DNA of 18,312 bases, from assembly GCA_937891085.1 (NCBI GenBank), contig CALAEY010000006.1, forward strand, positions 1 to 18,312, in the 5' to 3' direction. Under the pieces are notes generated by a model. That model saw only the letters and a list, made by a program, of their open reading frames with translations. It had not been told where the DNA came from and searched no databases. Both the position numbers and the translations under genes were made by a program. This document shows, piece after piece, positions 1-7,362 of this stretch. Position 1 is the first letter of the stretch. Each line of letters begins with the position of its first letter. Source of the stretch: an uncultured Prevotellaceae bacterium. GTDB lineage: Bacteria; Bacteroidota; Bacteroidia; Bacteroidales; Bacteroidaceae.

Positions 1-63
1 ACCGGGTTGGAAACCGGCAATCAGGCCCCGGGAGCCTGTGTGCTGCCATTACACTATGCCCGC
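1..63 (-). tRNA. partial tRNA-like gene, Gly/Gln-type body with an aberrant anticodon loop
   Basis: Read on the minus strand from 63 down to 1. A 7-nt acceptor strand GCGGGCA is followed by TA, a D-arm with stem GTGT/GCAC and loop AATGGCA, an anticodon stem CAGGC/GCCTG (5 perfect pairs) and a 7-nt loop TCCCGGG. The 3' acceptor strand lies outside the window. The acceptor looks like tRNA-Gly and the D-arm like Gly or Gln. Two things are odd. Position 33 is C instead of the near-universal U, so the anticodon by position is CCG (Arg), while a CCC (Gly) triplet sits one base too early. The T-arm (CCGG, then TTTCCAAC, then CCGG) lacks the usual TTCRA loop. It has a good promoter at 76-107, so it may be transcribed. 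It could be a tRNA pseudogene, a specialised tRNA, or contain a sequencing error. Confidence 0.6.
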
Positions 64-75
64 CTTTTGGGTGTT

Positions 76-107
76 CAAAGTAAAGCAATTTAATGCGTTT
101 ATGCAAA
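76..107 (-). promoter_or_regulatory. Bacteroidota -33/-7 promoter for the tRNA-like gene
   Basis: On the minus strand TTTG (107-104), a 20-base spacer and TTACTTTG (83-76) match the TTTG / TAnnTTTG pattern with one mismatch. The expected start is about 6 nt upstream of the tRNA 5' end at 63, a normal tRNA leader. The assignment is from pattern only. Confidence 0.5.
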
Positions 108-233
108 AAAAATGCTTGCAATTTGGAAAATAAAGCAAATTTGGGCTCCAATGTTCAGGGTGAAATCATCGCTGTAGATGACCAGTGGAATGGCCTAAGT
201 ATCACAAAGAGCATCAGCGTGCAGGTGAAGTAG
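93..233 (+). pseudogene. possible 3' remnant of a gene (46 codons)
   Basis: An open frame runs from ATG at 93 to TAG at 231-233. Its second half, ending NGLSITKSISVQVK, has the look of a real beta-rich C-terminus. Its first half, over the A-run at 105-112, has no protein character and overlaps the tRNA promoter. The most economical reading is the tail of a once longer gene whose 5' part was replaced by the tRNA and its promoter. It could also be a chance frame or a short real peptide. I do not recognise the family. Confidence 0.22.
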
Positions 234-276
234 CATATTTTTTCTAGCAGATCCATAGGATTTGCTTTTTTTTTTA

Positions 277-284
277 TATTTTTG
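277..284 (+). promoter_or_regulatory. -7 box for the 307-1211 gene pair
   Basis: TATTTTTG fits TAnnTTTG exactly and follows a T-rich tract from 265. No convincing -33 element is found at 19-21 bases upstream. The implied transcript start, near 291, argues against using the TTG at 262 as a start codon for the gene that follows. Confidence 0.35.
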
Positions 285-306
285 CCTTGTAAATAGTTTT
301 AAAGAA

Positions 307-729
307 GTGCTTAGCTCATGCTATATAGAAGATTATTGCAAATCATATCGTCCCGAATGGGCATGTGATATGCCAGATGGATGCCCGCCCCATGAGGTAC
401 AGGTACCAGACAAACATCCTTTCTATCGCTTGTCTAAGTATTCTGACTCTTATGATGCTGATGACTTTAAGACTTATGCAGAAACAGACCCTAAACGTAA
501 TTGGGGGCAATTGCTGCCAATGGCGGTAGGCCTTTCTGTAATAGACAATGAAGTTAAAGCGAGGAAGAACCTTAAACTTCCCATGTTCAGGCAGTACAAG
601 GGCATCATTTTGTTGATCCTTAATCCTATTGATGGTGTAGTGAAGCAAACTGGGGTGCATCGTTCACACTATACTTGGTGGCGCACTAAATCTTTTCACA
701 TGTCTAACCTTCAAATGTTGAAGTTATGA
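307..729 (+). CDS. uncharacterised protein, first gene of an accessory pair
   Basis: A protein of about 140 residues from GTG at 307. The frame is open from 259, so TTG at 262 (155 residues) is an alternative, but it would overlap the -7 box. ATG at 370 would remove a conserved-looking Tyr-Arg-Pro-Glu-Trp segment. No signal peptide or membrane helix is evident from the GTG start. The N-terminal third is rich in Cys, Trp and Pro (RPEWACDMPDGCPP), and the C-terminal third carries HRSHYTWWRTK, an aromatic and basic patch. I do not recognise the family and assign no function. Its stop overlaps the next start (ATGA at 726-729), which implies translational coupling and joint function. The base composition is A/T-richer than the housekeeping genes to the right, and together with the neighbouring tRNA this suggests horizontal acquisition. 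Confidence 0.6.
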   Translation: MLSSCYIEDYCKSYRPEWACDMPDGCPPHEVQVPDKHPFYRLSKYSDSYDADDFKTYAETDPKRNWGQLLPMAVGLSVIDNEVKARKNLKLPMFRQYKGIILLILNPIDGVVKQTGVHRSHYTWWRTKSFHMSNLQMLKL

Positions 730-1211
730 GAAAACTGACACTTATTTACATATTAGAATATTATGATGTTCCACAAATCCTAACTGCCAAAGATGCAACG
801 GGAACCAACTATCTCTGTACGATGTTTCGGCAGACAGATGAAATTTACCTGTATCTTGGTGTGCAGATCTCAGAGGCTCGGTTGATGGCTTTCATCGGTG
901 GGCAATTAGATTTGCGTAACATTTATTTGTATCCTGAGGTGGATAATGCTCTATATCTGGTAGAGGCACGGCAAGAGTCTCTCGAAGCAAAAACGTTACT
1001 TCAACCACAGGAAATAGTGGAGGAAATGCTTCCTGAAACAGGTTATTTCTATGATGCAAACGACTTAGCTGATGATGCAGCTCCAGCTACAGATACATAC
1101 CAACTTGAAGTACCTGCTCATGATAGGGATACATTCTCAACACTAATCAGCCGTATGGGATGGCATGCCTCTGCTCTTCGTAAAACTATCAGGAAAGTGG
1201 CTGCATTATAA
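726..1211 (+). CDS. uncharacterised protein resembling the DUF6575 group, second gene of the pair
   Basis: A protein of 161 residues starting at the ATG inside the ATGA overlap. The N-terminal 80 residues (ILEYYDVPQILTAKD, then YLCTMF, ISEARL and DLRNIYLYPE) resemble small proteins I associate with DUF6575, where a 'YYDGP-like' opening precedes a '-DLR-I-' motif; this is from memory and moderately certain. The middle is acidic and the tail is basic (ALRKTIRKVAAL), which would suit binding to nucleic acid or to a partner, but that is speculation. No catalytic motif, signal peptide or membrane helix is visible. It is almost certainly made together with the upstream protein, and the pair ends at the strong hairpin at 1327-1357. 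Confidence 0.65.
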   Translation: MRKLTLIYILEYYDVPQILTAKDATGTNYLCTMFRQTDEIYLYLGVQISEARLMAFIGGQLDLRNIYLYPEVDNALYLVEARQESLEAKTLLQPQEIVEEMLPETGYFYDANDLADDAAPATDTYQLEVPAHDRDTFSTLISRMGWHASALRKTIRKVAAL

Positions 1212-1326
1212 CCTACCCATTGACTTCAATGTACAGCAGAAGTCGATTTATGCAAAGAATCTGAGCTTAAGAATGAGATTTTATTATTCCAACCCACTGG
1301 GGTGAAAAGCACTTCATAGAAACAAG

Positions 1327-1365
1327 ACAAGGGCGTTGGTTTTTCCAACGCCCTTGTAGGTTTTT
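1327..1365. terminator. strong intrinsic terminator between convergent genes
   Basis: A perfect 13-bp inverted repeat (ACAAGGGCGTTGG at 1327-1339, CCAACGCCCTTGT at 1345-1357) closes a TTTTT loop. On the plus strand TTTTT follows at 1361-1365, terminating the 307-1211 pair. It lies 27 nt beyond the stop of the minus-strand dnaE operon, where the downstream sequence is only moderately T-rich, so it may act in both directions. Confidence 0.85.
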
Positions 1366-1383
1366 CTCACACCTTAGCAAGAA

Positions 1384-1716
1384 TTATCCTTCCAAGGTCT
1401 CAGCGAAATCAGACTCTCCTTGCACAACAAAGAGAATCTCGTCATGTTCAAACTCACCGATGCCATCTTTCTTGGCTTCCTTGATGATGAAATCCACAAT
1501 CTTATCCAGATCTATCTCAACACAACCCTCCTTATCAGGCTCTGCATCCAGCACACCGCTCTTCTCGTAATACTCATAAATGAGGTCGAGGAAGTAGTAA
1601 AGCTGGTCGTCCGTAAAGCGATCCTTCAGGTCCTGTGGCAAGTAGCTCTTGATGAATCCTACGGTCTTCTCATCATCCAAGTCCTCTTGCAGGAACTCAT
1701 CGTCTTGCTTCTTCAT
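1384..1716 (-). CDS. small acidic conserved protein of the dnaE-trxA operon
   Basis: A 110-residue, strongly acidic protein without signal peptide, membrane helix or cysteine cluster (one Cys, in EGCVEID). The sequence looks helical: a charged N-terminus, a segment IKSYLPQDLKDRFTDDQL, a Tyr-rich helix (YYFLDLIYEYYEK), then IDLDKIVDFIIKEAKK and an Asp/Glu-rich end. It starts only 11 nt after the trxA stop, so it belongs to the dnaE-trxA transcript. I recognise it only as a hypothetical protein typical of Bacteroidales; no function can be given from sequence. Its position suggests a cytosolic housekeeping role. Confidence 0.8.
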   Translation of the reverse strand: MKKQDDEFLQEDLDDEKTVGFIKSYLPQDLKDRFTDDQLYYFLDLIYEYYEKSGVLDAEPDKEGCVEIDLDKIVDFIIKEAKKDGIGEFEHDEILFVVQGESDFAETLEG

Positions 1717-1727
1717 GGCCGTGCTGA

Positions 1728-2039
1728 TTATAAGAGTGCATCAATCTTAGCCACATAGGTTGGCTTTGGAGCAGAACCTACCTGCTTGTCAACCAACTGT
1801 CCGCCTTTGAAGAACAGAACTGTAGGGATGTTGCGGATGCCAAACTGTGCAGGCAGTTCGTCATTCTCATCTACATCACACTTACCGATGACCACCTTGC
1901 CCTCATATTCAGCAGCAAGTTCCTCGATAATAGGACCAACCATACGACAAGGGCCACACCAAGTTGCCCAGAAATCAATTACTACAGGCTTGTCTGTAGC
2001 CATCAGCTCATTGAAGTTGCTGTCAGTAAACTCTACCAT
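1728..2039 (-). CDS. trxA: thioredoxin
   Basis: A 103-residue single-domain thioredoxin of normal family length. It carries the active site FWATWCGPC with redox cysteines C28 and C31, the buried Asp in VVIDFW (D22), and the cis-proline loop NIPTV (P72). There is no signal peptide, so it acts in the cytoplasm as a disulfide reductase, for example for ribonucleotide reductase and peroxiredoxins; this is family knowledge. It lies 32 nt downstream of dnaE on the same strand. The A/T-rich gap holds no TAnnTTTG box on the minus strand, so cotranscription from the dnaE promoter is likely. Confidence 0.97.
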   Translation of the reverse strand: MVEFTDSNFNELMATDKPVVIDFWATWCGPCRMVGPIIEELAAEYEGKVVIGKCDVDENDELPAQFGIRNIPTVLFFKGGQLVDKQVGSAPKPTYVAKIDALL

Positions 2040-2071
2040 AATTCTCTTGTTTTTTTAATGATACATTTATT

Positions 2072-5000
2072 TTAATTTATTTCATATTCCATTTCCTTAT
2101 CCGTGAGGAAAGACACTACTTCCTTATCGACTGCCAAACGCACCTGACGTGACATGAAGTCCAACGGCTTGTCAACACCAGCGTCTGTGATCTTGAAATG
2201 CAGCTCTGCATTACCAGGATGCCTGCGTGCCAAGTCGGAGAATCCAGCCACGAAGTCCTTATCCAAGGAACTAAGCATCAGCTTCACAGTGAACTTGGTG
2301 ATCAGACGGCCCTTCACTTCTGGCAGGAACTCCACATTATTTATATGCAGTTCCTTCTGCTCTGAACGCCACTGATGTGGCATGATCTTACCCGTCATAT
2401 AGACAGACGAGTGCTCACTGAGGAAAGGCTGGAATCGTGCCCAATCGTTGCCAAAGAAAGAGAACTCATGGAATCCGGAATAGTCTTCTATCTTCACCCT
2501 TCCATACGGATTGCCCTTCTTCGTCATGCCTCGATGCACATTGGTCACTATGCCTCCCATCGTCAGGTCTCCCATACTCTCCAGAGAGCGTTCATCATCG
2601 AGATCCTTCATCTGCGTGTTGCACACATTGTTCAGAATCACAGAGAATTCGTCCAACGGATGGGCAGAGAGGTAGATTCCCACCAACTCACGTTCCTTGT
2701 TCAGACGCTCTATCTCGCTCCATCGCATACCAGATTCTGGCACTGGAGGAGTGGCAATCTCCACATCGCTGAAATCTCCGAAAAGGGTGTTCTGGGCCTC
2801 GGCCTTTCCTACCTGATAGCTCTGTCCGTAGCGCACCAACGTATCAAGGAACACCTCATCCTTAGCATTGCGTGCAAAATACTCCTCACGCGGAATGCCA
2901 AAACCGTCGAAGCCACCGCTAAGCACCAAAGACTCCAATGCCTTGCGATTCACACTGCTCAGATTGACGCGCTGCACAAAGTCGAAGATATTCTTGTAAG
3001 GGCCATTCTTCTCGCGCTCGTCGATGATAGCCATAGCTGCTCCGTCGCCCATACCCTTGATGGCTGCCAATCCAAAACGGATCTCGCCCTTATGATTCAC
3101 ACCGAACTTCAGGTAACTCTCGTTGACATCTGGGCCTAACGTGGCGATACCCATCGACTTACATTCATCCATCAGCTTGGTGACTTCCGTAATCTGGTCA
3201 CGCCTACGGCTCATGATGGCAGCCATAAACTCAGCGGGATAGTTGGCCTTCAAGTACGCCGTCTGGAAGGCTACCCAAGAATAGCAAGCCGCATGCGATT
3301 TGTTGAACGCATAGGAAGCGAACTTCTCCCAATCTGCCCAAATCTTCTCCAAAATCTGCGGATCATGGCCATTCTTCTTGCCACCCTCGATGAACTTAGG
3401 CTTCATGGCATCAACGATGTCTTTCTTCTTCTTACCCATGGCCTTACGCAGGGCATCGCTCTCGCCTCTGGTGAAATCGGCCAATTGGCGTGAGAGCAAC
3501 ATCACCTGCTCCTGATAGACGGTGATGCCATAAGTATCCTTCAGGTACTTCTCCATACAAGGGATGTCGTACTTGATTTCCTCCTTGCCATTCTTTCGGG
3601 CGATGAAGGAAGGAATGTAATCCATAGGTCCCGGACGATAGAGGGCATTCATGGCGATAAGGTCTTCGAACACCGTAGGATGCAGTTCTCGGAGGTACTT
3701 CTGCATACCTGCCGATTCAAACTGGAAGGTACCAACGGTGCGTCCCTGCTGATAGAGCTCGTAGGTCTTAGGATCATCGATAGGGATATTATCCAGGTCG
3801 ATGTCGATGCCTCTATGCTGCTTGATAATCGCACAGGCCTCCTTCAACTCCGAAAGCGTCTTCAGTCCCAGGAAGTCCATCTTGATAAGACCAGTGGACT
3901 CGATGACATGTCCGTCGTACTGCGTACAATTGGTTTTGGTATCCTTGAAATCGGGATCATCGGCTGTAGAAACTGGCACCCATTCAGAGATAGGATCCCT
4001 ACAGATGATGAAACCGCAGGCATGAATGCCCGTGCCTCGTACCTGACCTTCCAGCATCTTGGCATACTTGATGGTATTTGCCAGAGGCTGATCGGTAGAA
4101 GCCTCGGCTTCCTGCAACATCGGCGTGCACTTGATGGCATTGGGAAGATTCATCTTCATGCCATCGGGAAGGCGATCGGGAATAGCCTTGCAGAGGGCAT
4201 TGCTGATGTCCAAAGGCACTTTCTCCACACGTGCCACATCCTTGATAGAGTTCTTAGTGGCCATTGTGGCATAGGTGATGATGTGGGCACAGTTCTCATG
4301 GCCGTACTTATCCATCACCCATTGCAGCACCCTGCCACGACCGTCATCATCAAAGTCGGTATCGATATCTGGCAATGAGATACGGTCTGGATTCAGGAAA
4401 CGCTCGAACAGCAAATCGTACTTCAATGGGTCTATCTTCGTGATACCCAAGCAATAGGCCACCACACTTCCTGCTGCAGAACCACGTCCAGGCCCCACCA
4501 TCACGCCCAACTCATCGCGGGCAGAGTTGATGAAGTCTTGCACGATGAGGAAGTAACCAGGGAAACCCATGGCCTTCATGATGTGAAGCTCAAAGCGGAT
4601 GCGATCGCTAACCTCCTCTGAAAGCGGATCTCCATAGCGTTTCTTGGCGCCTTGGTAAGCCAGACGTGCCAGATAGTCGGCTTCGAACTTGATGCGATAA
4701 AGCTTGTCGATGCCGCCCAACTTAGCGATTTTCTTCTCGCCTTCTTCACGTGAGAGCGGATTTTCGCCCTTTTCATCGGAAGTAAATTCGCGGAAGAGGT
4801 CTTCCTCCGTGAATTTCTTTCGCCACTCTTCTTCTGTTCCGAAACTCTCAGGAATAGGGAAGAAAGGCATGATAGGGTCATGGTCGATGCTGTAGATTTC
4901 TACCTTATCTAATATCTCAAGGGTATTGGAGAGGGCTTCAGGGATATCGGCAAAGATGTCGTTCATCTCTTCACGGGTCTTAAACCACTCCTGCTTGGTG

Positions 5001-5779
5001 TAGAGCATACGTGTAGGATCGTCCAAATCCTTACCTGTAGAAAGACAGAGCAGATGATCGTGTGCCTCAGCGTTATCCTCATCCACAAAGTGGCAGTCGT
5101 TGGTGCAAACCAACTTGATGCCGTATTCCTTTGCCAATTCGACAAGTACCTTATTGGCACGTTGCTGCATCGGATAGGTTTCCCTATTGGCGCGTTGCTG
5201 CGGGTCTTTTACTTCATGACGCTGCAACTCCAGATAGTAATCATCACCAAACACACGCTTATGCCACTCGATGGCTTCGCGTGCCCCTGCCATATCACCG
5301 TCAAGGATTTTCTTAGGCACCTCTCCTGCCACACAGGCGGAGCATACGATAAGGTCTTCATGATAGCGCTCCAAATCGGCACGATCAGTACGAGGCCTCA
5401 TGTAGTAGCCATCTACCCAAGCGTTGCTCACCAGCTTGATGAGATTCTTATAGCCGTGGTAGTTTTTCGCCAAGACTATCAGGTGATAGCCACTCTGGTC
5501 TTGCTTGCCGTTCTTTTGTTCCTTAGGACCGTACTTTGAAACGTACATCTCACATCCGAAGATAGGTTTGAAAGGTTCCAATCCCTCTTTCTTCCTCTTC
5601 TTATTGATACCTCCCACATAGTCGTGCAGCTCCTTCACGCCAAACATGTTGCCATGATCAGTAAGGGCCATGCCACGCATACCGTTGGCTATCGCCTTAT
5701 CCACTATCTTCTTGATACTGCACTGTCCGTCGAGCAGTGAGTATTGGGAGTGCACGTGTAGATGAACAAAATCTTGCAT
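2072..5779 (-). CDS. dnaE: DNA polymerase III alpha subunit
   Basis: The 1235-residue replicative polymerase (DnaE type). The N-terminal PHP domain opens with FVHLHVHSQYSLLDG and keeps the metal-ligand motifs: H8, H10, D17, D41-H42 (TDHGN), E77 (GCEMY), H99, the Cys of SACVAGE and D228/H230 (NDCHF). The polymerase core has GRGSAAGS near residue 430, PDIDTDF with catalytic Asp473 and Asp475, and the third Asp635 in KMDFLGLKTL. An OB-fold for single-stranded DNA lies near residues 1075-1150. Length is normal for the family. The ATG at 5779 is fixed by the conserved N-terminus and by the promoter at 5808-5838. It leads an operon with trxA and the 110-residue protein. Confidence 0.98.
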   Translation of the reverse strand: MQDFVHLHVHSQYSLLDGQCSIKKIVDKAIANGMRGMALTDHGNMFGVKELHDYVGGINKKRKKEGLEPFKPIFGCEMYVSKYGPKEQKNGKQDQSGYHLIVLAKNYHGYKNLIKLVSNAWVDGYYMRPRTDRADLERYHEDLIVCSACVAGEVPKKILDGDMAGAREAIEWHKRVFGDDYYLELQRHEVKDPQQRANRETYPMQQRANKVLVELAKEYGIKLVCTNDCHFVDEDNAEAHDHLLCLSTGKDLDDPTRMLYTKQEWFKTREEMNDIFADIPEALSNTLEILDKVEIYSIDHDPIMPFFPIPESFGTEEEWRKKFTEEDLFREFTSDEKGENPLSREEGEKKIAKLGGIDKLYRIKFEADYLARLAYQGAKKRYGDPLSEEVSDRIRFELHIMKAMGFPGYFLIVQDFINSARDELGVMVGPGRGSAAGSVVAYCLGITKIDPLKYDLLFERFLNPDRISLPDIDTDFDDDGRGRVLQWVMDKYGHENCAHIITYATMATKNSIKDVARVEKVPLDISNALCKAIPDRLPDGMKMNLPNAIKCTPMLQEAEASTDQPLANTIKYAKMLEGQVRGTGIHACGFIICRDPISEWVPVSTADDPDFKDTKTNCTQYDGHVIESTGLIKMDFLGLKTLSELKEACAIIKQHRGIDIDLDNIPIDDPKTYELYQQGRTVGTFQFESAGMQKYLRELHPTVFEDLIAMNALYRPGPMDYIPSFIARKNGKEEIKYDIPCMEKYLKDTYGITVYQEQVMLLSRQLADFTRGESDALRKAMGKKKKDIVDAMKPKFIEGGKKNGHDPQILEKIWADWEKFASYAFNKSHAACYSWVAFQTAYLKANYPAEFMAAIMSRRRDQITEVTKLMDECKSMGIATLGPDVNESYLKFGVNHKGEIRFGLAAIKGMGDGAAMAIIDEREKNGPYKNIFDFVQRVNLSSVNRKALESLVLSGGFDGFGIPREEYFARNAKDEVFLDTLVRYGQSYQVGKAEAQNTLFGDFSDVEIATPPVPESGMRWSEIERLNKERELVGIYLSAHPLDEFSVILNNVCNTQMKDLDDERSLESMGDLTMGGIVTNVHRGMTKKGNPYGRVKIEDYSGFHEFSFFGNDWARFQPFLSEHSSVYMTGKIMPHQWRSEQKELHINNVEFLPEVKGRLITKFTVKLMLSSLDKDFVAGFSDLARRHPGNAELHFKITDAGVDKPLDFMSRQVRLAVDKEVVSFLTDKEMEYEIN

Positions 5780-5807
5780 ATCGGAAAATCATTTCTATTT
5801 CAATCCC

Positions 5808-5838
5808 CAAAGTTACAATCTACTTTAGACGTTTCAAA
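5808..5838 (-). promoter_or_regulatory. promoter of the dnaE operon
   Basis: On the minus strand TTTG (5838-5835), a 19-base spacer and TAACTTTG (5815-5808) are an exact match to the Bacteroidota consensus. Transcription would start near 5801, leaving a leader of about 22 nt before the dnaE ATG. A second TATTTTTG at 5842-5835 overlaps the -33 element and may be an alternative. Confidence 0.75.
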
Positions 5839-5885
5839 AATATTTCGCTAAAAGTTATCAACACCCATATTTCTTTCTATTAAAA

Positions 5886-5916
5886 TTGGATTGTTCTTAA
5901 AAATACGCTATTTTTG
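5886..5916 (+). promoter_or_regulatory. promoter of the psd-pssA operon
   Basis: TATTTTTG at 5909-5916 fits TAnnTTTG, and TTG at 5886-5888 lies 20 bases upstream. The leader to the psd ATG is about 30 nt. It is divergent from the dnaE promoter in the same 174-nt gap. Confidence 0.65.
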
Positions 5917-5953
5917 CAGGTGCTTACTAAATCAAAACAAAAAGATAAGATAA

Positions 5954-6637
5954 ATGGCTCGTCTCAAAAGACTAAAAAAAATACGCATACACCGTGAAGG
6001 CACCCATACATTGATTGGTGGACTCATCTTCTTCATTTTACTCAATACGTTGGTGTTCTATGGTTTCAAGAGCATGATTCCTTTTTATATCATCGGAGCT
6101 ATCAGCATCATTGTTTATGGTATCTTGGTGAACTTCTTCCGTTGCCCTATCCGTATGTTCGGAAAGGACACCACGGACGTGATCGTGGCACCTGCTGATG
6201 GAAAGGTAGTAGCCATCGAGGAAGTGGAGGAGAATGAGTATTTCCACGACCGCCGCTTGCAGGTCTCCATCTTCATGAGCTTGTGGAATGTGCATGCCAA
6301 CTGGTTCCCTGTGGATGGAACGGTGAAGAAGGTATGGCATCAGAACGGTCGCTACATGGCGGCATGGCTGCCAAAGTCGAGCACCGACAATGAGCGTGCC
6401 AGTGTGGTGATGGAGATGCCTAACGGCATAGAAATCATGGCTACGCAGATAGCGGGTGCCGTAGCGCGTCGCATCGTGACGTATGCCAAGGAGGGTGACG
6501 ACTGCTACATCGACGAGCATCTGGGTTTCATCAAGTTTGGTTCCCGCGTGGATTTGTTCCTGCCTCTCGGCACTAAGGTCGAAGTGAGCATGGGACAATC
6601 GACTACTGGCAACGAAACCATCATTGCACACCTCTAA
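5954..6637 (+). CDS. psd: phosphatidylserine decarboxylase proenzyme, short form
   Basis: A 227-residue protein that decarboxylates phosphatidylserine to phosphatidylethanolamine at the membrane. Two hydrophobic segments (about residues 19-37 and 42-60) anchor the N-terminus. The core has VIVAPADGKVV, the WNVHANWFPVDG motif typical of the family, and the self-cleavage site FGSR, where Gly196-Ser197 would be cut to give the pyruvoyl prosthetic group. The length matches the short (archaetidylserine-decarboxylase-like) subfamily rather than the roughly 300-residue E. coli type. pssA, which makes its substrate, follows after 11 nt, so the two genes form one pathway unit. Confidence 0.96.
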   Translation: MARLKRLKKIRIHREGTHTLIGGLIFFILLNTLVFYGFKSMIPFYIIGAISIIVYGILVNFFRCPIRMFGKDTTDVIVAPADGKVVAIEEVEENEYFHDRRLQVSIFMSLWNVHANWFPVDGTVKKVWHQNGRYMAAWLPKSSTDNERASVVMEMPNGIEIMATQIAGAVARRIVTYAKEGDDCYIDEHLGFIKFGSRVDLFLPLGTKVEVSMGQSTTGNETIIAHL

Positions 6638-6648
6638 AATTCAGCATC

Positions 6649-7362
6649 ATGGCCAACAGAATCACCAAGCACATCCCGAACACCATCACCTGCATGAATC
6701 TTTTCTGCGGATGTGTGGCTACCTATCATGGCTTCATGCAGAACTTTGAATGGGCATTGATCTTCATTATCTTAGGAGCAGCGTTCGATTTCTTCGACGG
6801 TATGGCTGCACGCCTGCTTGATACGCATTCCATCATCGGAAAAGACATTGATTCTCTGGCAGATGACATCACCTTCGGCATTGCGCCTGCCTCTATGGTC
6901 TTCGGATGGCTGCAGATTTGGCTGCAGAACTATTACTCCATGGCGCCCTTCATCGCTTATGTGCCCTACATCGCCTTCTTGATTGCTGTTTTCTCTGCTT
7001 TGAGATTGGCAAAATTCAATAACGACACGCGTCAGACGACCTCTTTCATTGGTCTTCCAGTGCCTGCCAATGCGCTGTTTTGGGGAGCCTTGATTGTGGG
7101 AGGCGATGAGATGCTGATGTCTTTTCAGCTCACGCCCCTGCTGATTATCATTCTGATAGCCGTGTCTTGCTGGCTCTTGGTATCCGAGATTCCGATGTTC
7201 TCCCTGAAGTTCAAGAACCTCACATGGGCAGACAATAAGGTGCGCTTCATCTTCCTCTTCGGATGCCTGCTGCTGTTGGCTATGTTCGAGATCGTAGGCA
7301 TTGCCCTCATCGTCGTTTGGTTTATTCTGTTGTCTCTCATCACTCAACGCAAAGCCTCATGA
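6649..7362 (+). CDS. pssA: CDP-diacylglycerol--serine O-phosphatidyltransferase
   Basis: A 237-residue integral membrane enzyme that joins CDP-diacylglycerol and serine to phosphatidylserine. The CDP-alcohol phosphatidyltransferase signature is complete: D47-x2-D50-G51-x2-A54-R55-x8-G64-x3-D68-x3-D72. The N-terminal NTITCMNLFCG motif is characteristic of PssA. Several hydrophobic helices follow to the C-terminus, where the last (about residues 200-232) is long and apolar. It is in an operon with psd, and its stop overlaps the start of the DUF4834-type gene. Confidence 0.96.
   Translation: MANRITKHIPNTITCMNLFCGCVATYHGFMQNFEWALIFIILGAAFDFFDGMAARLLDTHSIIGKDIDSLADDITFGIAPASMVFGWLQIWLQNYYSMAPFIAYVPYIAFLIAVFSALRLAKFNNDTRQTTSFIGLPVPANALFWGALIVGGDEMLMSFQLTPLLIIILIAVSCWLLVSEIPMFSLKFKNLTWADNKVRFIFLFGCLLLLAMFEIVGIALIVVWFILLSLITQRKAS

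Noticed and set aside
262..306. TTG start giving 15 extra hydrophobic residues on the first accessory protein
   Set aside because: The codons overlap the T-tract and the TATTTTTG box, so the transcript probably begins after them.
1222..1244. 6-bp inverted repeat GACTTC/GAAGTC after the accessory pair
   Set aside because: The loop is 11 nt and no T-run follows; the 1327-1357 hairpin is a far better terminator.
2375..3139. 254-codon open frame on the plus strand
   Set aside because: It lies wholly antisense to dnaE, whose motifs continue through it; the translated product has no family features.
3680..4378. 232-codon plus-strand frame
   Set aside because: Antisense to the catalytic core of dnaE, including the PDIDTDF region; a shadow frame.
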